Source: Reticulitermes lucifugus (taxonomy: Eukaryota; Arthropoda; Insecta; Blattodea; Rhinotermitidae). From it: a DNA stretch of 50,542 nucleotides. Positions 36,701-48,860 of this stretch are shown in pieces. The position numbers were made by a program, and so were the translations under genes. Each line of letters starts with the position of its first letter. The stretch's first letter is position 1. The notes beneath the pieces are model-generated. The model ran no database searches. It saw only the letters and a program-made list of their open reading frames with translations, and had not been told where the DNA came from. The stretch covers positions 114,891 to 165,432 of the forward strand of contig JAKCWW010000025.1 in NCBI GenBank assembly GCA_026260175.1, read 5' to 3'.

Positions 36701-38682
36701 TATATCTAACACAAAGGGATGACGAACTTTAAAAAGTAACAACGATTAACTTAAAAAATGCATGCATACATGGGGACTGCTCTTGTCTACTTAATCATCT
36801 GAAGATGAAGACTAGCCCATAATTATCTTTAAAGATCCAGCTCGTACCGCGCAATAAACACACTCCGTTTCGGTTATGAAAACCAGTAATTTAATTGTGT
36901 ACCTACTGTACAGGGAATGAATCGTTGTGTTGTAAGAATCATACAGAACACAAAACACACTCTGTGGGCAGAATGTAAGATGCTTTTGTGTTGAACCTGA
37001 TAATATGTACAGCAACCACGAACTTTTAAAGGATAAATTATTTATGCTAGTTACTGTCTTGAGCCACACATTTTTTCCGAAGCAAACACAAACTACATTG
37101 AGCCTACGCTGACACTAGTACGAAATTACAAGTAATGCATGACAAATAAGCCCCTATGTGTAGCACGAGACACATAGGTACGTAATATCAACAGAGACTT
37201 AATATCGAAAGTTATTTCATGATTAATGACTGACAAACACTGTGGCAGAAGATGAAATACAAAGAGTACGGACTGGTATAAACACAACCACAGGCCATTC
37301 ATAACAGGCTTATAGCGAAGATCACCACGGTAGACCTAGACACATTTCTATACCACGTGAAGTAACTGGCATTTGTTGTCAGCTTGAGCACTAATTTTTA
37401 AATTAGTATTGATTATAGGGTCGTAAGATAGAAAAAGTGAAAAACAATACAGAAAAGCTCTTCAACAAAGTTTAGCTGGAAAATAAACAAGCCGAATTCA
37501 TGATGACGGGTCTAATACTTACACAAAAGCAGTTAATTTATAGGTTAAGTTTAGTCCACGTAGGCTAAGAGAATGCAGTTTTTGTTTACTTTTTAAAATA
37601 GTGTCCGAAACTATTCCCACATGGGGCCTATATATGCTGCATGTATCCAGTGGGAAGGGGGGTGGGGTGCGTGTGAATCGAACACTGTCAGCTATGAAAC
37701 ATATTATTTATTTAGGAATACACACTGCCTAAGGGTCATAACAGTTGGAGCATGCAATTTGTCTAATTAGCATGACCAACAAATTTTAAATTCCTAACTC
37801 ATAGTAGCTTAAACACAAGTACAAACCAGTTAATTCTCTTAAGGGAAGAGGCCAACCCCTGCCTATTTTGCGGGTCTAATAAAGGATATAAATAACCAGT
37901 TCTGTTGGTACATAGTCACCACTGTGCTTTAAAAGGTCAATACAGTTATACGTCTTCTCTTTATACACGAGTGTTAAGTTTACAAAATAGTGAATATGCT
38001 TCCAATCTCCGCAGACCTAATACTACAAAAATACTGGCTGCAGAATTAGAAATCTTCACGATGTTGAAGAAAATAGAACTGGCAATTGGCAGAATCAGTG
38101 CACTTACAGTCGGTGGGCTGTATTCAAGTTCAGTATTGTAATTTAGAATCTGCCACTACAATGTCTTCTGATAAGCGACATTTGCCTGCCGACACAGTCG
38201 TTCACAGAAGGCCATGTCCGGCCAGCGAACCTATCGATTTTCATTCCCAAACAGTTGCTATGTTGATAACAAAAAAAGACATATGGAAGTGTTATATTAT
38301 GCATTCCGTATATGAATGTCCACGAATATTGCAGAAGTCTATATATTCCTAAATTAAATTAGCACATTACAACAGGCCTACTATGCAGCAGGATGAAAAT
38401 TCATGGAGAATCTTGCGAATGAACTGTAGGCCCAATTCTGGATCACAGCATGAAGCATTATTTACCTCGCTGTTTTGAGCGACCACGGGAGTGAAATTGC
38501 ATCTGTCCCGCCCCTAGGAGTACCAGCAGGATACTTTGAAGGGAGTCTGGTAAATATCTGCTTAAAAACAAATATTTAAGTAGTTCAAGGATATTAAGAA
38601 TTTTGTTGAGGAATTTTTTACACTCTTGCATTCAGTAGGAAAAATGGTTTCTTTAGTTTTAATTTCTGATAATGGCGTAAGC
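36701..38682. other. Non-coding DNA, nothing recognised
   Basis: Open frames up to 88 codons, none with a domain. No repeat copies identified apart from short AT-rich stretches. Confidence 0.45.
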
Positions 38683-38829
38683 AGCTACTGGATGACCTTA
38701 AGGAAAAGAGAAGATACTGGAAATTGAAAGAGGAACACTAGATCGCATCCTGTGGAGAACTCGCTTTGGAAGATGCTACGGACCTGTCGTAAGACGGACT
38801 ACAGAATGAATGAATGAATGAATGAATGA
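38683..38829 (+). mobile_element. LINE-1 copy B, 5'-truncated, with GAAT tail
   Basis: Near-identical to the last part of copies A and C: CGTAAGCAGCTACTGGATGA, then AGAAGATACTGGAAATTGAA and GGCTACGGACCTGTCG in the form GATGCTACGG. It ends in a tandem GAAT tail (38804-38829), a normal LINE 3' tail. Only about 120 bp of element is kept. High similarity to copy C suggests relatively recent activity of the family. Confidence 0.85.
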
Positions 38830-39269
38830 TGCTTTATTGAGCATAGGCCTATTTCCTTCTATTTTAATTTTGATTTCTTTTTAAAAAAATATAGGCAAGG
38901 GGCATGTACGGCCCCAACCCCCTAAAACTTGCACATGCCGTGGACATGCCCTCCTGCAAAATGTTAGGGCTATATGAACTCCAATTCGAGCCGTCTGTTG
39001 CTCAAAGTCATTAGCATACGGTCAAAGTTTTTCTACACCGCATTAAGGCATCACACACCCTAAAGAAATGAAGGTTTTAGACTTGGACGATTACTGTTAT
39101 AATAGGCCTACGTTGTGATAAGTTATGCCATTTCGTCAATCTTTGAAACAAAGGGTGTATAAATAAGCAACTCTAAATTTCAAATTCCACATATAACGTA
39201 ACTTATACCGCGACATGCACATTTAATACTATCGGAAGTAGCTGAGTCATTACAGTGATTAAAAATCAG

Positions 39270-39415
39270 GCTGGACGACGACGCAGCCTCCTCTACAGTT
39301 GGTACAGAAACACTCTTGTCAGGCGCAAACAGTCGAGGCATGAAGCTGACCACTCGCCTCCATCTACTTCCAAGGTTAAGAATGCGTGGAAGTAGGCCTA
39401 TACCTCAGCTCCCTC
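39270..39415 (+). mobile_element. SINE-B 3' half
   Basis: Shares GACCACTCGCCTCCATCTAC, then TTCCAAGGTTAAGAATGCGTGG and AAGTAGGCCTATACC with the end of the SINE at 31690-31952. The tRNA-like head is missing or unrecognisable. Confidence 0.62.
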
Positions 39416-39571
39416 ATCAGACTTGCTGACGTGATGTTTACACTTAGTAATTCAATACAGAGACAACGTTACGAATACGTTTTACTATAACATAGTGTTT
39501 ATTTTTAGGCAACCGTGTTGCACTGTGAATTGTTCATCTCGTTTAATAAACCTGCTATTAAAAATGCTCTA

Positions 39572-39905
39572 CCGTCGTGCTGGAGAAGAATGGAGAAGAT
39601 CAGTTGGACCGATCGTGTGAGAAATGAAGAAGTATTNNNNNNNNNNNNNNNNNNNNNNNNNNNNNNNNNNNNNNNNNNNNNNNNNNNNNNNNNNNNNNNN
39701 NNNNNNNNNNNNNNNNNNNNNNNNNNNNNNNNNNNNNNNNNNNNNNNNNNNNNNNNNNNGACGAGGGAGAAGACGTAAGCAGCTACTGGATGACCTTAAG
39801 GAAAAGATACTGGAAATTGAAATGGGAAACACTAGATCGCACTCTATGGAGAACTCGCTTTGGAAGAGGCTACGGACCTGTCGTAAGAGACTGCAGAATG
39901 AAAAA
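39572..39905 (+). mobile_element. LINE-1 copy C, 3' part
   Basis: Before the gap the translation is CWRRMEKISWTDRVRNEEV, the segment that fills the gap of copy A. After the gap come GRRRKQLLDDLKEK and, after frame changes, LWRTRFGRGYGPVVR. Together copies A and C cover the C-terminal region of the element almost continuously. It is 5' truncated; part of the ALDR stretch is altered and the tail is short. Confidence 0.85.
39637..39759. other. Assembly gap (123 N)
   Basis: Unknown bases inside LINE-1 copy C. Comparison with copy A suggests about 140 nt of element are missing. Confidence 0.99.
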
Positions 39906-41339
39906 CCGTCGTGCACGTTTCTAACAGCTGTAGGTGTAATATATGAAGCAAAGGTGACTGATAATATAACAGCCTACGTATACCTACATTTTTATAAGCT
40001 ATACAGACATATACCTATTTATTGACAGATTAACGTGTATAGTAAAATGGAATGTTTCATTCGTTCTAATGGTATTATCTAGAACACCTAAAAGAGAAAT
40101 TCAAAGCAGAGGAAAAACATATCGATGTTTAATCAACGTTCCTGAGCATAGCAGAAGAAAATAACGCATGTCCTAACTGTGCAATAAACAGACAAATTAA
40201 TTTTCAAGGTTAGGAACACGTATTAGAATAAAAGTTTTAGCTTGTTAGATGTCACAAACAGTTCCTTGTTACTGTTAAGTAGGTATCCTTACACGGCCTG
40301 ATTTTAGTTAAATACCATGTATAATTCCGTAGGGTAGGTAATGTGAATTCCATCATACCATGGGATAATTAGGTTCATATTAACGCATTGCGTATTACCT
40401 GCCCTTCAGCCACAGTTATATTGATTCTCAACCTGATTACGGGTTTATATTGAAGGTCTGCAAGTAAAACTTTACTTTAACTTTGTCTAACAAGCCTACA
40501 TGATCAGAATTTAGGCATTTTTTATTCCAAAGTAGTTCTACATTTTTAATTACATGGACTAGAAAATTATTTCTTCTTGATACTTCGATTAAGTTTATGG
40601 TTAAGGTGAAAAAATCTAGTATCCAGTACCCATGAAAAAAAACCAGCTGGTTTCTAATAAGCAATATTAAAGTAATTAGACCGTTGGCACCAACTTTTGG
40701 TGCAAGAATCAAAATTAGGGCAATTTCGTAATTATCCCATTGGTGTCTCGAATGGAAAGCTTATAATGGTCTTACATAAAAGGTTTAATGTAGTTTGCTT
40801 TTCCACATCTTTGACTGAAGAAGATAAAAAAAATTACAATTGTTCTGGAATGAAATTTAGGGTAAATATCAGAAAAGGTACCTATGATTGGTTAAATGTT
40901 TAGATATCGTGAACACATAGGCTTACATTTGTAATTTATTTCGGCAGTAGTTATAATACTATATGCGCTTAAAATTACGAATAGGGCCTAATTTTGTTAT
41001 TTAGCTGAACGTAATATTATACACAGCTACAGTAAAACCTAATAAGAGGGAGTACCGGTATAGTAAAACTTACGTCGTAGTGACTGTCGGAAACTTCAAG
41101 CACCTCTGAATCTGTCAGAACGCAGAAAACTATTTCTTCAACGTTAAAAATATTCAGCTATGGCTGTACACAAAAATGATGTAGGCTTACGTCTCTACTG
41201 CATATTATTATTATAATAAACGTTTTCGTGAGTATTAATTGCGTTAAAATTAGCTTTGTGTTACCCTTCTCACGGCATTTACACTTATTATACTATCATT
41301 AGAACAGTTACTTTACACTTAAAAGTCAAGAATTGTTAG
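39906..41339. other. Non-coding DNA, nothing recognised
   Basis: AT-rich; open frames up to 91 codons with no domain. No structure noted. Confidence 0.45.
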
Positions 41340-41780
41340 ATAACAGAGCGGGAAGAAGATTGAAAGAAAAAGAGAGATGAGCAGGAAACCATTTCAAATC
41401 GCTTCTCTCTACCCAGCATGCCTTCAACCTCTGGCTCCAAGATGGCGGTACCCCGGCGTTTGTCAAGCTCCAGTGAACAGACAGCTGGGCGGAGCCAGAG
41501 TTACAGTGAAAAACTGGTTTGGTCTTCTACTGTTTTCAGCCCCCAAAAAACAACGCTGGTGTCGCAAATAAATCAATATTAGATCTTAAAAAGTGTTAAA
41601 AATATTTGTAAGTAGTTTATTATTGATCGTTTTCTATTATTGGCATGTGAATCTTCATTGTGTTTTTAATTTCTGCCTTGGAAATAGTGGTTTGCGCTAC
41701 CACAGAAGGGGGGGAAAGAAGCCATATTGGAGCAGCCTATTTCCCTTCCCAAGCCAACCTCCAAGACTTGTGATGGAACC
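41340..41780. promoter_or_regulatory. Candidate regulatory island with YY1/PHO site
   Basis: A GC-richer block in AT-rich DNA. It has AAGATGGCGG at 41439-41448, a near-ideal YY1/Pleiohomeotic site, placed inside a 10-bp inverted repeat (CTCTGGCTCC at 41429-41438, GGAGCCAGAG at 41491-41500). A GAGAG core lies near 41371 and a second GCCAT core near 41730. Polycomb response elements combine PHO and GAGA sites, so a PRE-like role is possible. An unrecognised repeat is the alternative. Confidence 0.3.
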
Positions 41781-44700
41781 ATGAAACCAACGCAAAGGCT
41801 GACAACGAAAAATATATTGTTTCATTTTAAATATTGTCTGAATTAAAATTATGGATGTTATTTTAATAAAAATCCCTGAACGAATAATTGGTAAGTCTAA
41901 ATTAACATAAAATTGGCATTATAGTACTGTTTGAGTAGATTTTGTGCCTGACTTCTGAATGCATGCTAGTAAACAAGAATGTTTTTCTTTGTAGTTTCGA
42001 TGATCGCCATCATGGAATGTAATTTGTTCAGTATGCCATCTAACTGGCGAAAGAAAGAAAAGAGATGCCCATGCCCCAAGTGAAAAGTAAACTTAAAGAA
42101 CTCAGAAACATTAATTAGTACCATAAGCAGTACTTATTTTCATTATTTCCTTAACAGTGACGAAGGATAGTGTATTTACATACCGGATTGAATATCTCAT
42201 GATCAGTAACAGAAGTTAATGTAGTTAAATACCGAATGTAAACTAGAAGTGACAGAGAAACAAAGATAACCAAAATATATCAACATCTACAACATTACGT
42301 GAAATATCTTTCTTCACGAAATCTCTAAACAATTTAACCCCTGTAATTAAGCGACTGTATACCCGGTAATCATCACGCACAATAATAATACAAATCCTCA
42401 TGTAAATACGACGATTCAAGACCTTCAATTTTATAATTTTACATTTTAATTATACTTATATCACGACTATAACAGCCACCATAACAGTGACAGTGACACA
42501 GCAGAATGTATTTTATAAAATGAAAAATTGAGCTCTCAATTATGAGCATTAAATAATGCAATTGTATACTATAACATGTATGCGTTAGTGTCATGAAAAT
42601 GATCAACTTTGGTCGAAACACGGTGCCATAAAAAAATAAATAATAGTACAAATTAGTTGTGTTGGCAGTATTTAATCCATTATAATACTGTAACCAATAA
42701 TTCATGGCATAAAGTTGATTTAGTATTCCAGTAAATGTCAATAACTAATTTGTTAAACAAAAGTTTCTTACACATGCAGTTGCTATCATTTTACACAGTT
42801 GAGAGTAATAATAATAATAACAACTCGTTTATCATTGGAAATAACATTACATGTACCATATAATTTTAACCACAGAATAGCTAAATTATGTGCCCCAGAA
42901 AAATTGTTTGTTTCAGGTTTATGATTGTAAATACTCGGTATACAGGTGACAATCAATAATAATGATAATAGTAAATTGGCAACTAAGCCTCTTTGCCGAA
43001 TACAGGCTTCACTGCATAAAAATAACAAGTAGATCTATGCTGCAATCTATTGCACATTTATACATCTAACTCATAGCTTAAGTTATATGACAGGTCTATT
43101 TGCAAACATAACTAGTGGAGTTGAATTAAAGTGGCAAACCAAGCTTATAACGATTACAGTTTATAGCAAACCATTACACAAGAAACTGAATTACAAAGTT
43201 TAAACCAAATTTGTAGATTATAAGTAATCAGTAACAAAATAATGGAAACTGAATGTTTAGTCCTACAAGATGGGAATTCTGTATAAGGGTACCTAGCAAT
43301 CAAAGGTAGTAAGTAACATATTACATTTCATGCATAGTAAATAACTATATAACGAAATCATATCTATGTAGTGTAGCTAATCACAGGTTCCAAAATTACC
43401 CCCCAGTCAACACAGAGGCAAATAATTCACAAAGTTACTTACGTAGGTCATACAGCGTCACAATTAGCAGTTAATGCTGGAATGTTCATTACTATAAATG
43501 TTAATAGGTTTCGGTGACAATAAGGCCTTGAATGATTTATAATTCTTGCCTTTGTCTTGTCGACATATTTACAAATTACAAACAATGTCTATTGAAACAA
43601 TAGACAGTGAACTGAATGATGGGATACAGCTTACCCTAACCCCACTGTTGAATGAAAAACTCTTTAGACCCACAATATAAATTAAATATTAATGCCTAAA
43701 ACATTTTTTCAATGATTTATCATTAATATATTTCACATGCACAAGTCAAATTTAAAGCAGTCCTTTGCAGGGGCTTTTCATGAAAGTGCTTCCACCTTCC
43801 TTCTACTTTATTACAATTTGAATACATATTTTTGGACTACTCAGTAAATTGAGGCAGCAAGATCCTCTGAATCAACAGTAACTATTACGCCAATATACAC
43901 GGCGTCATATCACAGCCTTGAATCTTCATCATCATCATATAAACTTAGAATTATATTGACCGTCATGTGGGCTTGGAAAACAGACTGACGCAAGTAAATG
44001 CCGATATAAGACACATAGGTTATACATGCACAAATGTATCATGCGCTACTGTAGGAAATATGACACTGTAAAGTGATTTTTTTAAATTAACAATTATTCT
44101 TACAAACAGAGAACTTATTAATCCCAAATTTATAAAATGGAACAGAACTGAGCTGCATCTAATAGAAGATCTACGCCAAGTATAAAATTAAATGCATCCT
44201 GCAAAATGGCCCTGTGACTTTGGTAACGATTAAAGGGCACATGCAGCCCAACAATTTGAACCCACTTTAGCCATTAGAAAGACTGAACAGGAGAATAATG
44301 ATAAATGGCAGATCAAAATTCTCACTGAAGTAATCTATCTGATCAAGCTAAAATGGTAGTGTAGCGCTGAATGTCAATTTTCTGCTTGCAATAATTCAAC
44401 CACTATCCAACACATAAAACTGCACAGCTGAACTGCAAGCTACAGTGTTTTCATTACATGACGCTGCATAAGCCCAGCGTAATCGTTGAACCAATCTATG
44501 CTTGTTCGCATAATGCGAAACCCAGTAGTATGGCTAACGTCACTGCATTCAACGAACAAGCTAAGTACAGACCTTTAAATTATAAATATGTTCATTTAAT
44601 TTCGTATTACTTCAGTGGTGGGTGCCGAAATGGGTAATTTCATATCGTTAAATAAGCAGTAAACCTGTGTCCAACGCGGAGGATACGGTCCTCGAAAGAT

Positions 44701-45585
44701 GGGCGTTCGCTGAGTCAATGTTAGACGAATTTAAGTTTGTACGGGATTAATGGCGAGAATAGGCGGTCGTCGAAATTCATATTATAAAAACCATAAAATA
44801 TTAAATATATTCTATTTATATTTGCTTATGAAAGTGCAGTTTGGAGACAAGACGAAGGCAGTGAAAGGAGAGGAAGGATGAAATTATGGAAGGAGAGTTG
44901 AGCTGGACATTAACATTGCGACATATGATGAATGGAAACTCACGCTGGTCATACAAACACGAAGGCAAAAACTGAACCGTATTTTAGAATTTTAAAATTA
45001 GTGTTATTTTTCGTTTGTTGTAGCAGCATGGTTGGCAGACTCTATATAGCCTCATATAATTTTTGTGTTTTCGGCAAATAATTGTTTACATTCATTTTCA
45101 CGCGAATAACAGATTCCATGTTGGAGGATTTATCGTATTTACCTATTTCATACAGACGTATGCTGGAGAGTGAATTATAAGATAGACCTACACCTATAGT
45201 GTAGAAATTTCTTCATGCTATTGCTTTTTATGAACATCTTAGGATTTTTTAAACTGTTACTCAGCAACACTCATTGGAACAGATAAAAGTTGTGGCCTAT
45301 AGATAGGCCTGGGCCTGCTTAATATTTGTGAAAAACCTAGAACTTATTAGACCTGTTAAATGATAGTACTTCTCGCAACACATTATGTAGCCTATTCCGG
45401 AAACAGGGTAAAGTAACACATATGCCTGCAGCATATCATCGCGAATATTGAAAGAGTTTAGAATATGCTTATGAGAATGTTGGTGCACAGAGACTGTAGC
45501 ATGTTTAAGCGCAAGAAATCTTGTTTTGCAACAAACAAGTCACGACTTGACTTGAGTTTCTGTAGGTCATTACTACACAATAACT
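41781..45585. other. Non-coding DNA
   Basis: No gene recognised. A remnant of the CGAAACA motif family lies at about 42592-42680, sharing GGTCGAAACA and TTAGTTGTGTTG with 36625-36690. An AAT run is at 42806-42820. A CpG-richer patch at about 44660-44770 contains TGAGTCA (AP-1-like). Otherwise AT-rich and featureless. Confidence 0.45.
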
Positions 45586-45626
45586 GATGTTTTCCCTAAC
45601 AAACCGGATGTTTTCCCTAACAAACC
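45586..45626 (+). repeat. 21-bp tandem duplication
   Basis: GATGTTTTCCCTAACAAACC occurs twice in direct succession, with one extra base between. A small recent duplication. Confidence 0.85.
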
Positions 45627-46000
45627 CAGCAGTAATTGTGGTCTATAAAATTATGACAATCTCTTCCCCTGTAACTTTACTGTCGGTCAGACTCATGAAT
45701 CTCAGTAATTCAATAAACATAATTCATCAGTCAACGGTCCTTTTTTATTCAGTCGACACCCTCAGCAAAGGAAATTATAATCCACATACTAATAAGATTC
45801 TACACTTTTTAAAAAATTTATGAATTTCGCGCAATTTTAACTGAATATAATACAACGTAATAAACATTAACAAAACCACAGGGCTAAAAAAATACAATAA
45901 TATACTAATAAACTATTTTAAGCTGTGGGACCGCACTACAAAATTGAATGGATGTGTGATATAAGGTTACTTTTACTCCTTTTCATTTTGTAATTTTTTA

Positions 46001-46090
46001 GCCCGGCGATGGCTTCAGTAAAAAGGCGAAACATGTACCTAAAAAAACAATTTGTTTAACAATGAAGTTTTGTTGACGGAAAACGTAGTT
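46001..46090 (+). mobile_element. Retroelement end remnant with CGAAACATGT motif
   Basis: Contains GCCCGGCGATGGCTTCAG, then AAAAAGGCGAAACATGTACC and, further on, TTTTGTTGACGGAAA. The arrangement parallels 36602-36680. It is short and encodes no protein. Confidence 0.4.
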
Positions 46091-46227
46091 TTGATTCGTA
46101 CTAGAAAGCACAGTGTGATACCGCACACCAAAATTAAACAAAATTCAGATAATTTCCTAATTTTTAATACCAGATTTTGTAGGGAGAAACAAAGCTTAAC
46201 GATTTAAGAACCGAACCCCATAAAACT

Positions 46228-46573
46228 TACTCTTCTGCACAGACTACAAATTCTTTATTTCTCTGCTGCACAGACTACAAATTCTTGACTCTTCTCGCAG
46301 ATTACAAGTTCTGTACCTTTCTACTATAGATACTAACTTACAAGTTATTTACTTTTGTGCTGCACAGGCTACAAGTTATTTACTTTTGTGCTGCACAGGC
46401 TACAAGTTATTTACTTTTCTACTGCAAAGACTACGAGTTATTTACTTTTCTACTGCAAAGACTACGAGTTCTTCTCTTTTATATTGCACAGAATATGAAT
46501 TCTTTACTTTTATTCTGTGCAGAAATTAACTTTACTTTTCTACTATACAAACTACAAGTTCTTTTACTTAACG
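46228..46573 (+). repeat. 31-bp minisatellite
   Basis: The unit (ACAAGTTATTTACTTTTGTG CTGCACAGGCT) repeats about ten times with growing divergence toward both ends; the four central units (from 46340) are most alike, in two pairs. A stray related unit lies at about 46669-46708. The open frame across it (84 codons) arises because 31 is not a multiple of 3 and stop codons happen to be avoided; it is not a gene. Confidence 0.9.
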
Positions 46574-46708
46574 TTGTATCTACCGTGCATTTTCAAATGA
46601 GATGTGTATAGGGGTATTTTAAGAATAAACTATTGAAAAGTTTATGTGCATTAGTTGGTGATTTTTGAATACAAGTTCTTTGTTTTTCTACTACACAGGC
46701 TATAAGAC

Positions 46709-47884
46709 CTACATCGACCTAGTGACCTATATTTGTACTAAAATATCACTGTTATTTCATTTTTATTTTGTGAAGTAATTACAAGCCTACGTAGGTAGGC
46801 CCACAGAATCTGTAAAAACGGATATAACAGCAAAGTTTCGATTCGTTGCCATGTTTGAAACTGCTAGCTTACAGACCATATTTCGTACCAAATATTTAGG
46901 CCGAAAAGTGCTTGTGATCTGTCTCTGCACCAGATTTCACATGCTGCTAAAGAAACTATTTCTTCACGATCGACTCTTGTTTTTTACACTCGATAATTAT
47001 ATTAAATAATTTCTATATTGTTAGAAGATCCATTTCCATACATCATTTCAAGATCTTAAAGGAATGATATCGTCGCTGCCGCTTCACAAGCCACGCGTCT
47101 ACCGTCATGTTACTGATTGTGACAAGTTGGATGCACGGCACAAGGGCGGATTCTATCACATATATTTCATACAAAAGTTTCGTGAAAGTCGTTCAGTTAC
47201 GTAAAAGTAATTCTGTTGATTCAGAAGTTAAAATGCGCGTGCGCACAAAAACCCAAACAAACACAAAGAGCCTGATTGCAAAAAACGATTTCCTTTCCTT
47301 TTTGGAGACAAGTATTCTATAATTATAAGCCTTCCCTTCCATAAGATGAAGTTTTTCGTGTTAACCTCGAAATAATAGCTAGGCTTAAATGGGCGGAAAT
47401 AGAAAATACACTTTGCACAATTTTGTAGGTTTATTTTTACACATACAGCAAATTAACCCAAATAAATAAATAAATCCATACTGCCTAAGTGTTGGGTGTA
47501 GGTCTGTGTCTGTTTTAGCCTAATCAGATAATATAGTGATATCTATAGTGACGACTTCAAAGGAAATTCCATTTTATTTTATAAGAAAATCACGACATGC
47601 AGATGCCTAACATATCCTTTCCAGTGTGTCAAAGTGCAAATACCTACTTAGACGGACACTAACAAATGAAAACTGATTTCAAGAATAAAAGAAGAGGTGG
47701 TTAAATTTTCTAAATGCTTATTATCATTCGGTTCAGAAACTTTTATCTTCTTGTCTAATACACAAAAAACGAGAAAATTAACGGGTAAAGTAGGCTACAT
47801 GGAATGAAGGTGTTGGATGAAAGTGTGCTGTTGAAAATATTTTGACTTACAACGAAAATAAGACCTCTCGGTCGCCATACATTA
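46709..47884. other. Non-coding DNA, nothing recognised
   Basis: AT-rich with open frames up to 78 codons and no domain. No repeat copy or structure noted. Confidence 0.45.
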
Positions 47885-48362
47885 TTAGGATGATCAAATG
47901 ACCGAGGATCAGATAGGGGCGGCATGTGGCAGACACAGGGGAGAAGAGAGAGGCAGAGCTTTGGTGGGAAAATCTGAAGGCAAAAACTCATGGAACATCT
48001 AAGTAGAGATGAAATTACGATAACTGAAATTGAGAGATTTGCCTTTCTTGGATGTTGCGTGGAGTTGGTTGGTAGTTACCGACGTTTCGGGACGTTGCTA
48101 ACAAACTACCAGCCAACTCCGCACATCTTGCGAGAGCGAATACCTCAACTAGGCCGCAGTGGAAGCGTAAAATCTCGTATAGTATTAAAATTTGTCTTAA
48201 CAGAATTCAGATGGGAGGGTGTGGACTCAGGGTAGGGACAAGTGTCGGGCTCTTGGTAACACGGTAATGGAACATAAGATTTTGCAAAACGGGGGGAAAT
48301 TTCTTGACTAAAGAACTGTTACACTTCCTCATGAAGAACTTTGCATGACGGATTTAGTTACA
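47885..48362 (+). mobile_element. LINE-2 copy interrupted by a fold-back insertion
   Basis: The left part (RMIK.PRIR.GRHVADTG, then ELWWENLKAK) and right part (FRWEGVDSG, GQVSGSW, then GAAATTTCTTGACTAAAGAAC and GATTTAGTTAC) match LINE-2. Between them, at about 48030-48160, the match is lost and a hairpin element with the GACGTTTCGG motif is present (48061-48120). The copy is decayed, so the LINE is the older of the two. Confidence 0.65.
48061..48120. mobile_element. Hairpin element with GACGTTTCGG core
   Basis: Arms 48061-48077 (GGAGTTGGTTGGTAGTT) and 48104-48120 pair at 16 of 17 positions. Between them is TTACCGACGTTTCGGGACG, identical over its core to the fold-back element near 30690-30706. 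It sits inside a LINE-2 copy. Confidence 0.7.
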
Positions 48363-48539
48363 TTTATTTATCACCGAAACGTATAGCGATGTTGATTTTC
48401 AGGAATTTCATATTTATAATAGCGCGTTATTGAATGCAAGGCTTTCAGTTCCTCATAGAAATAAGACTTCACACTTTTAAAATCGCAAATCTCCTCATAA
48501 ATTTCCAATTTTTATATTCTAAAGGCAGACATCGCTCCT

Positions 48540-48860
48540 TGAGAACGCCATTTTGTACTCACGTCATACAGCGGGGGTCGGTGTAGTTGGAACTCGGCGA
48601 TTGGTAGTCCACATTCCGCCAACAGCAGCGGCTTCATCCCGATGACTGTCCGCCATGTTCCGCACATACCCAGCCCACCGACTGTCGGTCGCGCGTATCC
48701 TCTGTGCCTGGCTGAGGCCTCTCGCTTGGGTTTTTACGGTCAACTATAAAAGTAAAGTAAATGGCCCATACAGGAGACATTTAAAAGACAGATAAAAATA
48801 AGCTTAAACTCACACCTCTTTTTTCACTTGTTAAAACACGAGAGAGAGAGAGAGCCTCTA
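48540..48860 (+). promoter_or_regulatory. GC-rich island with TATA-like and PHO/GAGA-type sites
   Basis: A GC- and CpG-rich block from about 48540 to 48730, followed by TATAAAAG at 48745-48752. GCCAT cores (PHO/YY1 type) occur at about 48548 and 48652, with a complementary ATGGC near 48760, and a GA repeat (GAGA-factor type) at 48840-48854. It could be the promoter of a non-coding transcript upstream of Ubx, a Polycomb response element, or an unrecognised GC-rich repeat. No coding exon is attached. Confidence 0.33.

Noticed and set aside
46357..46611. 84-codon open frame
   Set aside because: Entirely made of the 31-bp minisatellite.
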